A stretch of DNA of 64,000 nucleotides, taken from Victivallis lenta. GTDB lineage: Bacteria; Verrucomicrobiota; Lentisphaeria; Victivallales; Victivallaceae. The position numbers were made by a program, and so were the translations under genes. Shown piece after piece: positions 41,970 through 50,543 of this stretch (position 1 is its first letter; each line of letters starts with the position of its first letter). Below the pieces are notes generated by a model. That model did no database searches, was not told the origin of the DNA, and saw nothing but the letters and a program-made list of their open reading frames with translations. The stretch covers positions 124,001-188,000 of the forward strand of contig NZ_VUNS01000004.1 of assembly GCF_009695545.1 (NCBI RefSeq). The letters run 5' to 3'.

Positions 41970-42734
41970 TTACGGGTTCACGGTGTACCAGTTGATCTGG
42001 CCGCGGCCGACGTCTTCCACATGGCCGTCAAGCCAGAGGACATTCTTCCGCATCGAATGACGGAAAGCAGCGGTGACCCCCTCCTCGCCATTGCATGCGG
42101 CCGTGGAGTTCAGGTCATAACCGGAACGGAAGTTGGGCTGCCGGACGATCCGTGTCGGTGAATCCTCCGAAAATCCGAGCTCGGCGACGAAAGCGATGCG
42201 GGAGTTGGTCGGCGCCGGCTGATCCGCCACGCCACGCGAGCAACGCGACTCGGGGCGGACGTAGTAACAGGAGGTATCCGAATCCACACCGCTGCCGAGA
42301 ACGAAGCCGTTCATGCCCAGCACCCGGACCGGCGGCCCGAAGTTGTTCATGGCATAGGAGTTGTCATCCATCGTCGCCCGCCTGACCTCCGGGCAGTTGA
42401 ATACACCGTGCTGGCGGATCGCCGCCGCCATGTTCCAGTCTTCCCCGCTGACCTTCCGGCTGTCCCCGACATACGGTGCGACCTTGAAATACCAGAAATG
42501 CTGGTTCGCACTCTGCGCATGTTTCGTCGGGCATGCGGCCGGATACATCGTGTAGTCGGACGCATACATCGCCAGTCCCGTGAAAATCTGTTTCAGATTT
42601 CCGGTACAGGTCGTCTTGCGTGCGGCGGAACGCGCCTTGTTCAAAGCCGGCATCAGCATCGACGCCAGAATCGCGATGATCGCAATAACGACCAGAAGTT
42701 CGATCAATGTGAAAAAATGGTACCGTACTTTCAT
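41970..42734 (-). CDS. pseudopilin-like protein with H-X9-DG motif
   Basis: A 254-residue protein with leader MKVRYHF then [22 protein letters not shown], and Phe rather than Gly before the cleavage-site Phe. The C-terminus has [14 protein letters not shown] (His-X9-Asp-Gly) and ends INWYTVNP. First gene of a two-gene operon with the hydrolase 18 bp downstream, opposite an AraC-type regulator. GAGGCGG precedes the ATG. Expected in the inner membrane with its domain in the periplasm; partnership with the hydrolase is inference from position. Confidence 0.88.
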   Translation of the reverse strand: MKVRYHFFTLIELLVVIAIIAILASMLMPALNKARSAARKTTCTGNLKQIFTGLAMYASDYTMYPAACPTKHAQSANQHFWYFKVAPYVGDSRKVSGEDWNMAAAIRQHGVFNCPEVRRATMDDNSYAMNNFGPPVRVLGMNGFVLGSGVDSDTSCYYVRPESRCSRGVADQPAPTNSRIAFVAELGFSEDSPTRIVRQPNFRSGYDLNSTAACNGEEGVTAAFRHSMRKNVLWLDGHVEDVGRGQINWYTVNP

Positions 42735-42780
42735 TTTCCGCCTCGAAAGTTGTATCGTTTCAGGTTGCTGCCTGTTTTAA

Positions 42781-42809
42781 AGTATAGTGAATATTCAATG
42801 AAAAGTCAA
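42781..42809 (-). promoter_or_regulatory. promoter of the pseudopilin-hydrolase operon
   Basis: On the minus strand TTGACT (42804-42809), a 17-bp spacer and TATACT (42781-42786). The spacer holds the palindrome GAATATTC. Confidence 0.65.
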
Positions 42810-42812
42810 CCC

Positions 42813-42841
42813 TTGACACCGAAAGAAAATGATGATATAGT
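42813..42841 (+). promoter_or_regulatory. promoter of the AraC-type regulator
   Basis: A perfect TTGACA (42813-42818), a 17-bp spacer and TATAGT (42836-42841). Its -35 box lies 3 bp from the -35 box of the divergent operon, so polymerase binding at the two sites probably competes. Confidence 0.7.
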
Positions 42842-42885
42842 AGCACAAAACGACGATTCATAATCAGCAGCAGGGAATCGGAAGC

Positions 42886-43725
42886 ATGAATGGCGAAATT
42901 GTTTTTTCCTATGCCGGGCACTATCACGACAATTTGCCGAATCCGCACCATTCGCATCGGGGAGCCGAGCTTGTGCTGGTGACGGCGGGCTCCTGCGAAA
43001 CCGCGTTCGACAACGGCGTCACGCTGAAGGGCGGCCCCGGAACCGTCCTGGTCACGCCGCCCGAACTTGCCCATCAGCAGAGCAATTCGCCGGAGTGCGA
43101 AACGTTTTACGCCGTCATGGAGATGGCCGGCAGCGAATTCAGCACGGAACTGCGCACGGTCGAAACCGGGAACGACGCGCTGATCCGGCAGTGGTTCGCA
43201 AACCTGCTGGAGCTCAACATTCCGTACTCCGCCGAGCAGGGTTCGGCTCTGCTCGCCGCGATCTGGGCCCGGCTGACGCTGCTTGAGCAGCAGAGCGACA
43301 ACCGGCGCACTCTCCACCCCGGCGTCCGGGCCGCGGTCGCCCATATCGAGAAGCATTATATGGAACCGATTGCCGTGTCGGAACTTGCCGAACGTTCCGG
43401 CGTCAGCCAGAGCCACCTGAACAGCCTGTTCCGCCGCAGCTTCGGAGTCGGCCCCCTGAACTACCTGACGGCTGTGCGGATGCGCCAGGCCCGGCTCCTG
43501 CTGCTGAATCCGTATTTCAATATCTCGGAGGTGGCGGCGAGGACCGGTTTCCGCGAAGCGAATTATTTTACGCGCGCCTTCCGGCTGTTTCACGGCGTGA
43601 CGCCGGGCGAATACCGCGCCTCTCCCTCCGAAACCGCCGACCGGCTGCAGGTGTACGAACCGGGCGGCAGTCCGGACGGGGCGGCGCCGCCACGCCGCGC
43701 CGGTTCGAATTCGATCATCGCCTGA
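42886..43725 (+). CDS. AraC-family transcriptional regulator
   Basis: A 279-residue protein. An N-terminal cupin-like sensor (about 15-110) carries HSHRGAELVLVTAGS. Two C-terminal helix-turn-helix motifs (about 160-250) follow: ELAERSGVSQSHLNSLFRRSFG, then VAARTGFREANYFTRAFRLFHG. It is divergent from the pseudopilin-hydrolase operon and is probably its regulator, sensing a sugar. Back-to-back promoters lie between them. Confidence 0.9.
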   Translation: MNGEIVFSYAGHYHDNLPNPHHSHRGAELVLVTAGSCETAFDNGVTLKGGPGTVLVTPPELAHQQSNSPECETFYAVMEMAGSEFSTELRTVETGNDALIRQWFANLLELNIPYSAEQGSALLAAIWARLTLLEQQSDNRRTLHPGVRAAVAHIEKHYMEPIAVSELAERSGVSQSHLNSLFRRSFGVGPLNYLTAVRMRQARLLLLNPYFNISEVAARTGFREANYFTRAFRLFHGVTPGEYRASPSETADRLQVYEPGGSPDGAAPPRRAGSNSIIA

Positions 43726-43741
43726 ACCCCGGGCCGGAGCG

Positions 43742-44929
43742 TCACGCTCCGCCGGTCAGATTCGCCTCAAGAAGCTGCTCGGCGGCGGCAAGCCGGGCCA
43801 GCATCCGGTCGCGAGCCGCTTCCGCCGCGCGGCGGAACGCGTCGCCGCCGTCGGCCAGATACGCTTCGACGCCCCGCTCCACCGCCGAAAAATCGCAGTC
43901 GTCCACACTGCCGGCCGGGGCGAGGCCGAATGCCGCGAGGAAATTCGCGATCTTGCTGCCCCGGTCGATGCCGATGATCGGCGTCCCGACATTGGCCGCC
44001 AGAATCAGCAGATGCAGCCGGCTGCTGACGACGACCCGGCAGCTCGCCGCCGCGGCCTGCGCCTCGGCCGGGCGCGTCACATTGAGCAGGATCGCCCGCT
44101 CCGGGTGTTCAAGACCGGAAGCGAGGCCGCGCATAAGCGCGGAATCGGTCTTCGGATTCATCGGGATCAGCACCAGCCGGTAATTTTCGCGCCCGGTCAA
44201 CCGGTTCCAGAGCGCCAGCAGTTCGGCGCGCTGCCCGATGCTGCGCTGCGCCGAAACGCAAAAGCCGATCCGCACCTGTTCCCTGTCCACCAGCGGAATT
44301 TTGCCGGTCCGCTGCAGGATCGCCGAATCGGCCCCGACCACGGCGGAATCGAACCCGCTGCGCCGGAGTTCCTCCGCAGTCTGGGGATCGCGCACCACCA
44401 CGAGAGAACATCCCTTCAGGGCCGCGGCGAGACGCTGCCGCATGCGACTGTCCAGCCGCGCTTCGCAGCGGTCGATGAACGGCACCCGGCCGAACGTCAG
44501 GAGCTCGGCCGCACGCAGCAGCTTCCGCCGCATTCCGGCAATGGAGAAAAAGGCCGGATTCAGCTCCGAATTCATGCCCACGCCCCAGACCACGCATTCG
44601 ACGCGCTGTTTCTGCGCCGCCTCGAGCAGCCCGGCTCCCACGGCGGGATAGTCGGAAAGTCCGGTCGCGCCGCACCAGATGTAACGGTCGAATTTACGCA
44701 CGAAGCGGCCGAACGACGAAACCGGGTGCTCGCGGGTGAACCCGTAGAGCGGAGCGGTCTTCACGCCGAGCAGCGCGGCGGTATCTTCCTCCGCCGCCGT
44801 GCAGACGGTGATTTCGGCGCGGGGGGCCAGCCGCCTCACGAGTGAGGTGAAACAGCCGAGGATCGCCTCGTCGCCGATGTTGTCGCAGCCGAGCGGAATC
44901 CCGCCCAGCAGAATTTTCAGTTCCGGCAT
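43742..44929 (-). CDS. polysaccharide pyruvyl transferase-family protein (CsaB-like)
   Basis: A 395-residue protein with the GT-B-like PS_pyruv_trans fold. It has LLGGIPLGCDNIGDEAIL at the N-terminus, the WCGATGLSDYP loop, VVVRDPQTAEELRRSG, FDSAVVGADSA, and the C-terminal VVSSRLHLLILAANVGTPIIGI that is diagnostic of the family. Members add pyruvate ketals to cell-surface sugars, for example in S-layer anchoring. The ATG at 44929 follows AAGG; upstream ATGs at 44947 and 44959 are possible. It is monocistronic with its own promoter and converges on the AraC-type gene. Acceptor unknown. Confidence 0.85.
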   Translation of the reverse strand: MPELKILLGGIPLGCDNIGDEAILGCFTSLVRRLAPRAEITVCTAAEEDTAALLGVKTAPLYGFTREHPVSSFGRFVRKFDRYIWCGATGLSDYPAVGAGLLEAAQKQRVECVVWGVGMNSELNPAFFSIAGMRRKLLRAAELLTFGRVPFIDRCEARLDSRMRQRLAAALKGCSLVVVRDPQTAEELRRSGFDSAVVGADSAILQRTGKIPLVDREQVRIGFCVSAQRSIGQRAELLALWNRLTGRENYRLVLIPMNPKTDSALMRGLASGLEHPERAILLNVTRPAEAQAAAASCRVVVSSRLHLLILAANVGTPIIGIDRGSKIANFLAAFGLAPAGSVDDCDFSAVERGVEAYLADGGDAFRRAAEAARDRMLARLAAAEQLLEANLTGGA

Positions 44930-44978
44930 CTCGGCCCTTCCCTGCATTCCGGTGACCATTGCATCGATTCCGGTTTAT

Positions 44979-45006
44979 AGTATATCATAACCGGAACCGA
45001 TTTCAA
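44979..45006 (-). promoter_or_regulatory. promoter of the pyruvyl transferase-like gene
   Basis: On the minus strand TTGAAA (45001-45006), a 16-bp spacer and TATACT (44979-44984). CCGGTT and AACCGG flank the -10 box as an inverted repeat, which could be an operator. Confidence 0.55.
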
Positions 45007-45029
45007 GCCGGACTCCGCCGAAAGCCGGT

Positions 45030-48000
45030 TCATCGCGCCGGAATTTCCAGTTGTCCGTCGAGCGTCATCGCCCGGCGGAACTCCGCGGCGCGGGCGGCAC
45101 ATTTTTCCGCCAGCGCATCGGCCCCTTCCGCCGATACGACGTAGAACAATTCATAGGACGAACGGCCGAGGTCGAGCCGGGTCATACCGTCCGCTCCGGC
45201 CTTCACGACGCCGCGCCGAAGCTCCGGGAAGGTCACGAAGCCGTACTCGCGCCCCGGTTCGAGCCGGAGCCGCAGCGATGCGCCGCCGGGCGCATCCGCC
45301 GGATAGACGCCGCCGTCCGCCGTCTCCGCCAACCGGTCGTGCCGCATGGCCGAGACCAGCAGCGTTCCATCGGGAGCGCGGTAAAGCCGCGCCTCAACCG
45401 GGTCCCGGCTCTCCCAGTGCGGCGACACGCCGAGCTTCGCCGGAAGCGCCCGGTAAACCGCATCGCCCGCCGCCGCGTCCCCGCTCCGGCCCTCCGCCGT
45501 TTCAGGAACCGGCGTGAACAGCAGCATCCAGAGCTTCCCCTTTCCGGCCCGGCGGCTCACCACGACCGGACGGCCGCCGACGGAGAATTCCGTCTCATAT
45601 CCGGCGGGCGGTTCATAAAGCTTCCGGACCGATACGTTCTCCGCCAGCACCACGCCGGCCGCATCCTTCAGCGCGCCCGAAGCGGCGCCGACCTCCCGGA
45701 GCTCCAGAAACGGCTCCGGACGCATGGAGCCGCCGATCCTGCGCCGCAGCGCCCCGGCCATGACGACGCCGTTCGCAATGCGTCCGGACTCCAGCAGCGC
45801 CATGAAGTTCCGCCACCCCGACTCCGTTGCGGGAGAAGCGGAGAAAAACACGGTTCCGGCCCGGAATTCCGGCTCCTGCAAACTCTCCTCTCCCTGCCCG
45901 GAAAACACGTAGCCGAGCCGGGCCAGACTCCGGTCCGGAGAAAACTCCGTATCGAGCCGCCAGTTCCACGGGCAGTACCTTGTCCCCCACGGACGAAAGA
46001 GCCGCCGCGAAGTGATCGAAACGAAATCCGGCGCGAGCCGTTCGAAGCGGCCATCCTCCCGCGCATAGCGGAAACCGAGCCCGTAGGCGAGAATCGCGCC
46101 GTAGCGGTTGCGGACCAGCTCCTCCTGCGCACACTCGGCCGGAGAACGGTCGAACCCCCACCAGAAATCTCCCTCCAGGTGGTCGGCGCGGGTCGCCAGC
46201 GTAATTTCATACGCGAGTTTCAGGCTCATTTCGGCGGTATAGTACGGCGCGCCGTTGCCGCCGGCCCCGGCCTCGAGCACAACGCCGGTCTCGGTATCGC
46301 CGGAGGTACGGTCACGGAAATAAGGGAAACGGAAGTAGGCGCCGTTCATGAAAAGCGGGCTTTGAAAATACTCCTCGGTCCGCCCGCCGACATTCGCCAG
46401 CCCGGCGAGAAACAGGAAATCGTTGCCGTTCGCCAGATCCTCCGGATTCGGCAGCACCTGGAAGAAGCCGCCCTCCTCCTTCGCGGCGCGCCCGAGCCGG
46501 TCGGCCGCCTTCAGCCACTCGTAATGAACCAGCAGATCGAGCAGCATGCCTTCGGCGGTGACATCCTTCCCGGCCTTCCGCCGCGCATCGGCCTCGGGCT
46601 TCAGGAGCGGGCGGTATCCGTCCCAGCTTTTGAAGCCGAAATTCTCCGGCCGGGGCTCGGCGCCGAGATAGTAGCGGACATAGTCGCGGAAGAACCAGCG
46701 GCGCGGAGCACGGTTCCCCCAGCCGAGCAGAAATCCCTCGTCCTCCCCTTTCAGGCTCTGCCGGAATGCCCGGAGCGTCTCCGGATTGTAGCCGCTCGCG
46801 CCGCGCCCCGGCCCCCAGTGCCAGACCATGTCGTTGAAACCGCAGCCGGTGTAGCCGCGCCGGACGCTTGCGCGCACCAGCCGGTCGAACGCCTCCCGCA
46901 CCGCCGGATGCGGCAGCGCGGCGGCATGCGCCATTCCGGAGAGAGCGACAAAGCTTTTTTCCGCATGGCAGCGCCCGTTGTAGTCCCACTCGAAGGCGCC
47001 CATGTACCGCCAGTACGGTTCGTAGCCGACGCCGAAATTCTGAACCAGCGCCGGAATGCCGCGTTCCCGGAAAAACGACGGCTCCGGCAGCAGGTCCGGG
47101 CGCGAGGTGACGCCGATCACCGCAAGTTCCGGAATGAACTTCGAGATAAGGTCGATCGCCTCCTTCGTGTGCGGTCCGGCCACCCACGCGCCGTCCGCGC
47201 CGAGCCAGAACAGCCCCTTCCGCATCGGCACGCCCGGAGCGCACCGTTCCGCGGTCAGCTGCGGCAGCACCGATTCCGGCGTTGCGGCAGGAGGCTCCTC
47301 CCCCTCTTCCCCGGCAGGTTCGACCGAGAACCGGATGCGGAACAAATCGGCGTAACCGTCGACACGGGCGTTCAGCCGGAGCGCGACCCGGTCGTCCGCC
47401 TTCAGCTTCAGAATCCGTTCCCCCGCAACGCGCGGCGGTTCCCCCTCCCGGCTGGCCGGAACGGCGAGCCGGAACACGGCCGCCGCGTCGGAACCGGCTC
47501 CGGGCGGCAGGATCGAAACGCTCAAGCTGCCGCCGTCGCCGCCCTTCACATCGAGTCCGGCGTTCGCGGCCTCGACCGCCACCCGGTAATTCCCGGCGGC
47601 GGGGACCGGATAAAGCAGCACGATATCCCCGGAACCGTAAGCGCAGGAACCGTTCTTTTCGGCGCGGGCAGTGATCTCATAAATCCCCTCGCCCGCCCGC
47701 CGGACCGTCGCGGCAGGAAGCGCCTTTTCCTTCGTCCGCCCGAAATCGAAGCGGAACGCCCCCTCTTCCTCCCGCTCCGGGACCGGGACGTACTCTTCAA
47801 GCAGGACCCGCCCGGCCGGAACGGCCGCGCCCCAAAGCCCGGAACGGCCCGGCACGCCATTCAACGCCACCCGGACCGCCGCACGGCAGACCCGGCGCCC
47901 GAAGTCGTCGGCCAGCGTCGCGGTCTTGCGGAACGCGATCCGGTCGCCCGGCCGGACGGCAAGCGCGCCGGAGCGGATCAGGCCGGAGCTGCCGCGAAAT

Positions 48001-48479
48001 GTGAACTCATCAAGCACGGCCTCCCTTCCGGCGGCGTCGATCCGGGAGACCCGGAACATCGCGTTGCCGTCCGCTCCCGGCCCCGGAACCGGCGCCGGGT
48101 CGGTGACCGCCACTTCATAGGCAAGCTCCCCGGCGGCCATGCACTCGTAGACGACCGCCGGATCGGATGACGGTCCGGTCAGAAGCTCGAGAATCTGCTC
48201 GCCCGGCAACTGGAATTTCTGCACGCGCACGGCGGGAACGCCCCACGCATCGCCGTCCGCTTCGGAAAACATAAGCCGGTTTTCGAACGTATTGACATCC
48301 TTCTGTTCAAGCGTCCGCCACTCCGCCGGACTCTTCCCGCGCGGCGCGGAGCAGAAGCTCCAGACGCCGGGCGGATCGACCTTCGTCCACGCCCGGCCCG
48401 GCAGTTCCCATTCGAAAGCGGAGAGCGAAAGCGCGCAGAATGCGGCCGCCGCCGCAAGAAAACGCCCGGCCCGGATCAC
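45030..48479 (-). CDS. very large secreted hydrolase-like protein, family not recognised
   Basis: A 1149-residue protein with a signal peptide (about 1-20) and beta-rich N-terminal modules (about 25-395). A barrel-like central region (about 410-850) includes [25 protein letters not shown] and [14 protein letters not shown], reminiscent of GH42-type beta-galactosidases. A C-terminal beta-rich region ends QLEIPAR. The catalytic carboxylates cannot be assigned with confidence. Translation starts at GTG (48479) after GGGAG, overlapping the pseudopilin stop as GTGA, so it is translationally coupled. Third gene of a regulator-pseudopilin-hydrolase operon. A glycan-degrading role is inferred from context and fold hints. 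Confidence 0.65.
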   Translation of the reverse strand: MIRAGRFLAAAAAFCALSLSAFEWELPGRAWTKVDPPGVWSFCSAPRGKSPAEWRTLEQKDVNTFENRLMFSEADGDAWGVPAVRVQKFQLPGEQILELLTGPSSDPAVVYECMAAGELAYEVAVTDPAPVPGPGADGNAMFRVSRIDAAGREAVLDEFTFRGSSGLIRSGALAVRPGDRIAFRKTATLADDFGRRVCRAAVRVALNGVPGRSGLWGAAVPAGRVLLEEYVPVPEREEEGAFRFDFGRTKEKALPAATVRRAGEGIYEITARAEKNGSCAYGSGDIVLLYPVPAAGNYRVAVEAANAGLDVKGGDGGSLSVSILPPGAGSDAAAVFRLAVPASREGEPPRVAGERILKLKADDRVALRLNARVDGYADLFRIRFSVEPAGEEGEEPPAATPESVLPQLTAERCAPGVPMRKGLFWLGADGAWVAGPHTKEAIDLISKFIPELAVIGVTSRPDLLPEPSFFRERGIPALVQNFGVGYEPYWRYMGAFEWDYNGRCHAEKSFVALSGMAHAAALPHPAVREAFDRLVRASVRRGYTGCGFNDMVWHWGPGRGASGYNPETLRAFRQSLKGEDEGFLLGWGNRAPRRWFFRDYVRYYLGAEPRPENFGFKSWDGYRPLLKPEADARRKAGKDVTAEGMLLDLLVHYEWLKAADRLGRAAKEEGGFFQVLPNPEDLANGNDFLFLAGLANVGGRTEEYFQSPLFMNGAYFRFPYFRDRTSGDTETGVVLEAGAGGNGAPYYTAEMSLKLAYEITLATRADHLEGDFWWGFDRSPAECAQEELVRNRYGAILAYGLGFRYAREDGRFERLAPDFVSITSRRLFRPWGTRYCPWNWRLDTEFSPDRSLARLGYVFSGQGEESLQEPEFRAGTVFFSASPATESGWRNFMALLESGRIANGVVMAGALRRRIGGSMRPEPFLELREVGAASGALKDAAGVVLAENVSVRKLYEPPAGYETEFSVGGRPVVVSRRAGKGKLWMLLFTPVPETAEGRSGDAAAGDAVYRALPAKLGVSPHWESRDPVEARLYRAPDGTLLVSAMRHDRLAETADGGVYPADAPGGASLRLRLEPGREYGFVTFPELRRGVVKAGADGMTRLDLGRSSYELFYVVSAEGADALAEKCAARAAEFRRAMTLDGQLEIPAR

Positions 48480-49153
48480 CGCGCGACTCCCGCTTCGCCG
48501 GTGTACCAGGAGACTTCGCGGAAACGCGGCCAGCCGAGGCTCGTGCCGTTCCAGGTGGTCTGCACGTCGACGCAGCGGCCGAAATCAGTGTGGCCGTCCG
48601 CGAACAGAATGTTCGCTCCGCCGTTGTGCCGCCCTTCCGGGACCTGCTTGTCGATCGTGCAGATAAAGCGCGAATACCAGACGTTGCCCTCCTGAAGCGC
48701 CATCGAGTCTCCGTTCTGCGGCTGGATCGACGGGCGGCGCAGCCGGCCGTACTTCCAGTACCGGTCCGCATTGCCCGGCACGTTGACCTGTACGAGCGTG
48801 CCGCCCATCGTGTCGGCGTTGCGGACGGCAGACGGGCAGTTGTAACGGCGTTTCAGCGTGTGGTAATCGTAATCCTCCTCGGCGACCTGTTCGAGAATCG
48901 GCGCCATGACCTTGTCCCAGTAACGTTCTCCCGAAGTGCCTCGTCCGGTCAGGATCGCCGGTATGAGGTCGTTGTAGGTTTCGGCGTAAATGACGTAGCC
49001 GAAGTGCATCTGCTTGAGGTTGTTCATGCAGGAGGCTGAACGGCCTCGCTCGCGCGCCTGGTTCAGCGCGGGCAGCAGCATGGCGGCGAGGATCGCGATG
49101 ATCGCGATCACGACCAGGAGTTCGATCAGGGTGAAGAAAGATGTCCTTTTCAT
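48476..49153 (-). CDS. pseudopilin-like protein with H-X9-DG motif
   Basis: A 225-residue protein with leader MKRTSF then [20 protein letters not shown], and Phe instead of Gly before the cleavage-site Phe. It has [20 protein letters not shown] and C-terminal [14 protein letters not shown] (His-X9-Asp-Gly). It overlaps the upstream regulator stop (ATGA) and the downstream hydrolase start (GTGA), an unusually tight arrangement. GAGAGGAA precedes the ATG. Inner-membrane anchored. Confidence 0.88.
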   Translation of the reverse strand: MKRTSFFTLIELLVVIAIIAILAAMLLPALNQARERGRSASCMNNLKQMHFGYVIYAETYNDLIPAILTGRGTSGERYWDKVMAPILEQVAEEDYDYHTLKRRYNCPSAVRNADTMGGTLVQVNVPGNADRYWKYGRLRRPSIQPQNGDSMALQEGNVWYSRFICTIDKQVPEGRHNGGANILFADGHTDFGRCVDVQTTWNGTSLGWPRFREVSWYTGEAGVAR

Positions 49154-50208
49154 GAGAGTTCCTCTCGGTTGATGTTTCTGACGGATTTCCGGAGTTCGAG
49201 AACGGCGCGTGAAGGAATCGCGATGAGGCCGGACTGCGGGTCGCGGAAATGACGGTCCACTCCCGCCGCAATCCGATTCTCCTCCTGCAATCCCTGCACC
49301 ACCGTCACCGGCGGATTGAAGAGCCTGGCCGCCTCTCCGCTGCCGACACCGATGACGCTGACCTCTCCGGGGACGTCGATTCCGTGCTCGGCCAGAGCCA
49401 GAAGCGCCCCCTTCGCGGCCAGGCCGCTGTTTACGACAAGACCGGTGAACGGGCAGCCGTTCCGGTCGAGATAACCGGTAAGAACCGAATACGCCTGCTC
49501 CGGCGCGTAATCGCCGTCGACGGCATGGCAGTCGATGTCGATGATTTCGCAGCCGCACAGCTTCGCATAGAGCAGCAGATTCTGACGATAATAGGCGTTG
49601 CCGCCGACCGACGGCTCGGCCTGAAGCATTGCAAGCTTGCGGTGTCCGTTGCGGACGAAGCAGTTGACGGTGAGCAGCGCCGAGTATCCGGTATCACTGA
49701 AAACGCAGTTGATCGATGCGTCGCGCAGGTCGCGCCCCATGACGACGACAAGGTTGCGGAACATCGCGAGCTCCGCGATTTCATCCGGCCGGATCGGACG
49801 CGCCGGCCAGTCAACGAGAACCGCGTCGGCATCGGCCCTTTTCAGGATCGGCAGCAGCTCGTGCTGGTAATTGAACGGAAGCCCCGCAAATTCATAGTTG
49901 TCGAGCTTTTCGAAGACGGCGCGAAACCGCTCGGTACGCCCCTTGCACTCCTCGCTCGGCCAGTCCGGATAGAAGTGGACGATTTTCCGGCAGGAACTGC
50001 CGGAGCGCACGAAGATTCCGCTGCGCGAACGCCGTTCGACGATCCCCTTGCGCTCCATGCGCTCAAGCGCCGCGTCTACGACACGCCGGCTCGTGTCGAA
50101 ACTGTCGATGATATGCCGGACGGTATGAAACCGCGCACCCGGCGTAAAACGCCGCACCTCGGCGCACAGCCTGCGGTACAGCTCTTCCGATTGTTCCAGA
50201 GTTTTCAT
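49150..50208 (-). CDS. GntR/LacI-type transcriptional regulator in an operon with pseudopilin and hydrolase
   Basis: A 352-residue protein with an N-terminal winged helix of GntR type (about 5-75; [19 protein letters not shown], then [19 protein letters not shown]). A LacI/GalR-like sensor domain follows (about 85-345), with [27 protein letters not shown] and [15 protein letters not shown]. It is the first gene of the operon; its stop overlaps the pseudopilin start by 4 bp. The start at 50208 has a modest GGAAAG signal. Probably autoregulates and controls the hydrolase; CACAGATT repeats lie upstream. Confidence 0.85.
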   Translation of the reverse strand: MKTLEQSEELYRRLCAEVRRFTPGARFHTVRHIIDSFDTSRRVVDAALERMERKGIVERRSRSGIFVRSGSSCRKIVHFYPDWPSEECKGRTERFRAVFEKLDNYEFAGLPFNYQHELLPILKRADADAVLVDWPARPIRPDEIAELAMFRNLVVVMGRDLRDASINCVFSDTGYSALLTVNCFVRNGHRKLAMLQAEPSVGGNAYYRQNLLLYAKLCGCEIIDIDCHAVDGDYAPEQAYSVLTGYLDRNGCPFTGLVVNSGLAAKGALLALAEHGIDVPGEVSVIGVGSGEAARLFNPPVTVVQGLQEENRIAAGVDRHFRDPQSGLIAIPSRAVLELRKSVRNINREELS

Positions 50209-50254
50209 TTCAATGCCGCTTTCCTGTCGTTCTGCCAATAGTATACCGGATGTG

Positions 50255-50284
50255 CACAGATTCACGAAATACCGCACACAGATT
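50255..50284. promoter_or_regulatory. CACAGATT direct repeats, candidate operator
   Basis: CACAGATT at 50255-50262 and 50277-50284, 22 bp apart start to start; the first copy is part of TGTGCACA. They lie upstream of a minus-strand TATACT box and could bind the operon's own GntR-type regulator. Confidence 0.35.
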
Positions 50285-50471
50285 TATCACAACAGGAAGA
50301 GTATATCATGATTTAAATGAAAATCCAGCAAAAAAAACGCTCCCGGCTGTGCGCACACAAAAAAACCGGCAAAGAGCACAACGCACCTCCCTCCCCGCAG
50401 AAAGCGCGGCGGCCGCCGGAAAAAAACGCCCCCTTTCTCCCGCAAAAGCGCGGCGGACCATTTTCCGGGAG

Positions 50472-50514
50472 AAAAAAGAAGGCCCGGAGAAGGGCGAAAT
50501 GCCCCCTCCGAGCC
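50472..50514 (-). terminator. terminator of the RND efflux operon
   Basis: On the minus strand GGC-CGGAG-GGGC pairs with GCCC-CTCCG-GCC (small mismatches), followed by TTCTTTTTT, about 30 bp after the RND transporter stop. Confidence 0.8.
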
Positions 50515-50543
50515 TGGTGACGCATCACGTCAAAACGGCTGCG

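Larger units (their letters stand above)
50209..50543. other. 335-bp intergenic region between two divergent-ended operons
   Basis: The left part holds the control region of the regulator at 49150-50208: two TATACT-like -10 boxes on the minus strand and CACAGATT repeats. The middle (about 50320-50470) is A- and C-rich and non-coding, with the 12-bp palindrome CGGCGGCCGCCG at 50407-50418. The right end holds the RND operon terminator. No gene seen. Confidence 0.55.
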
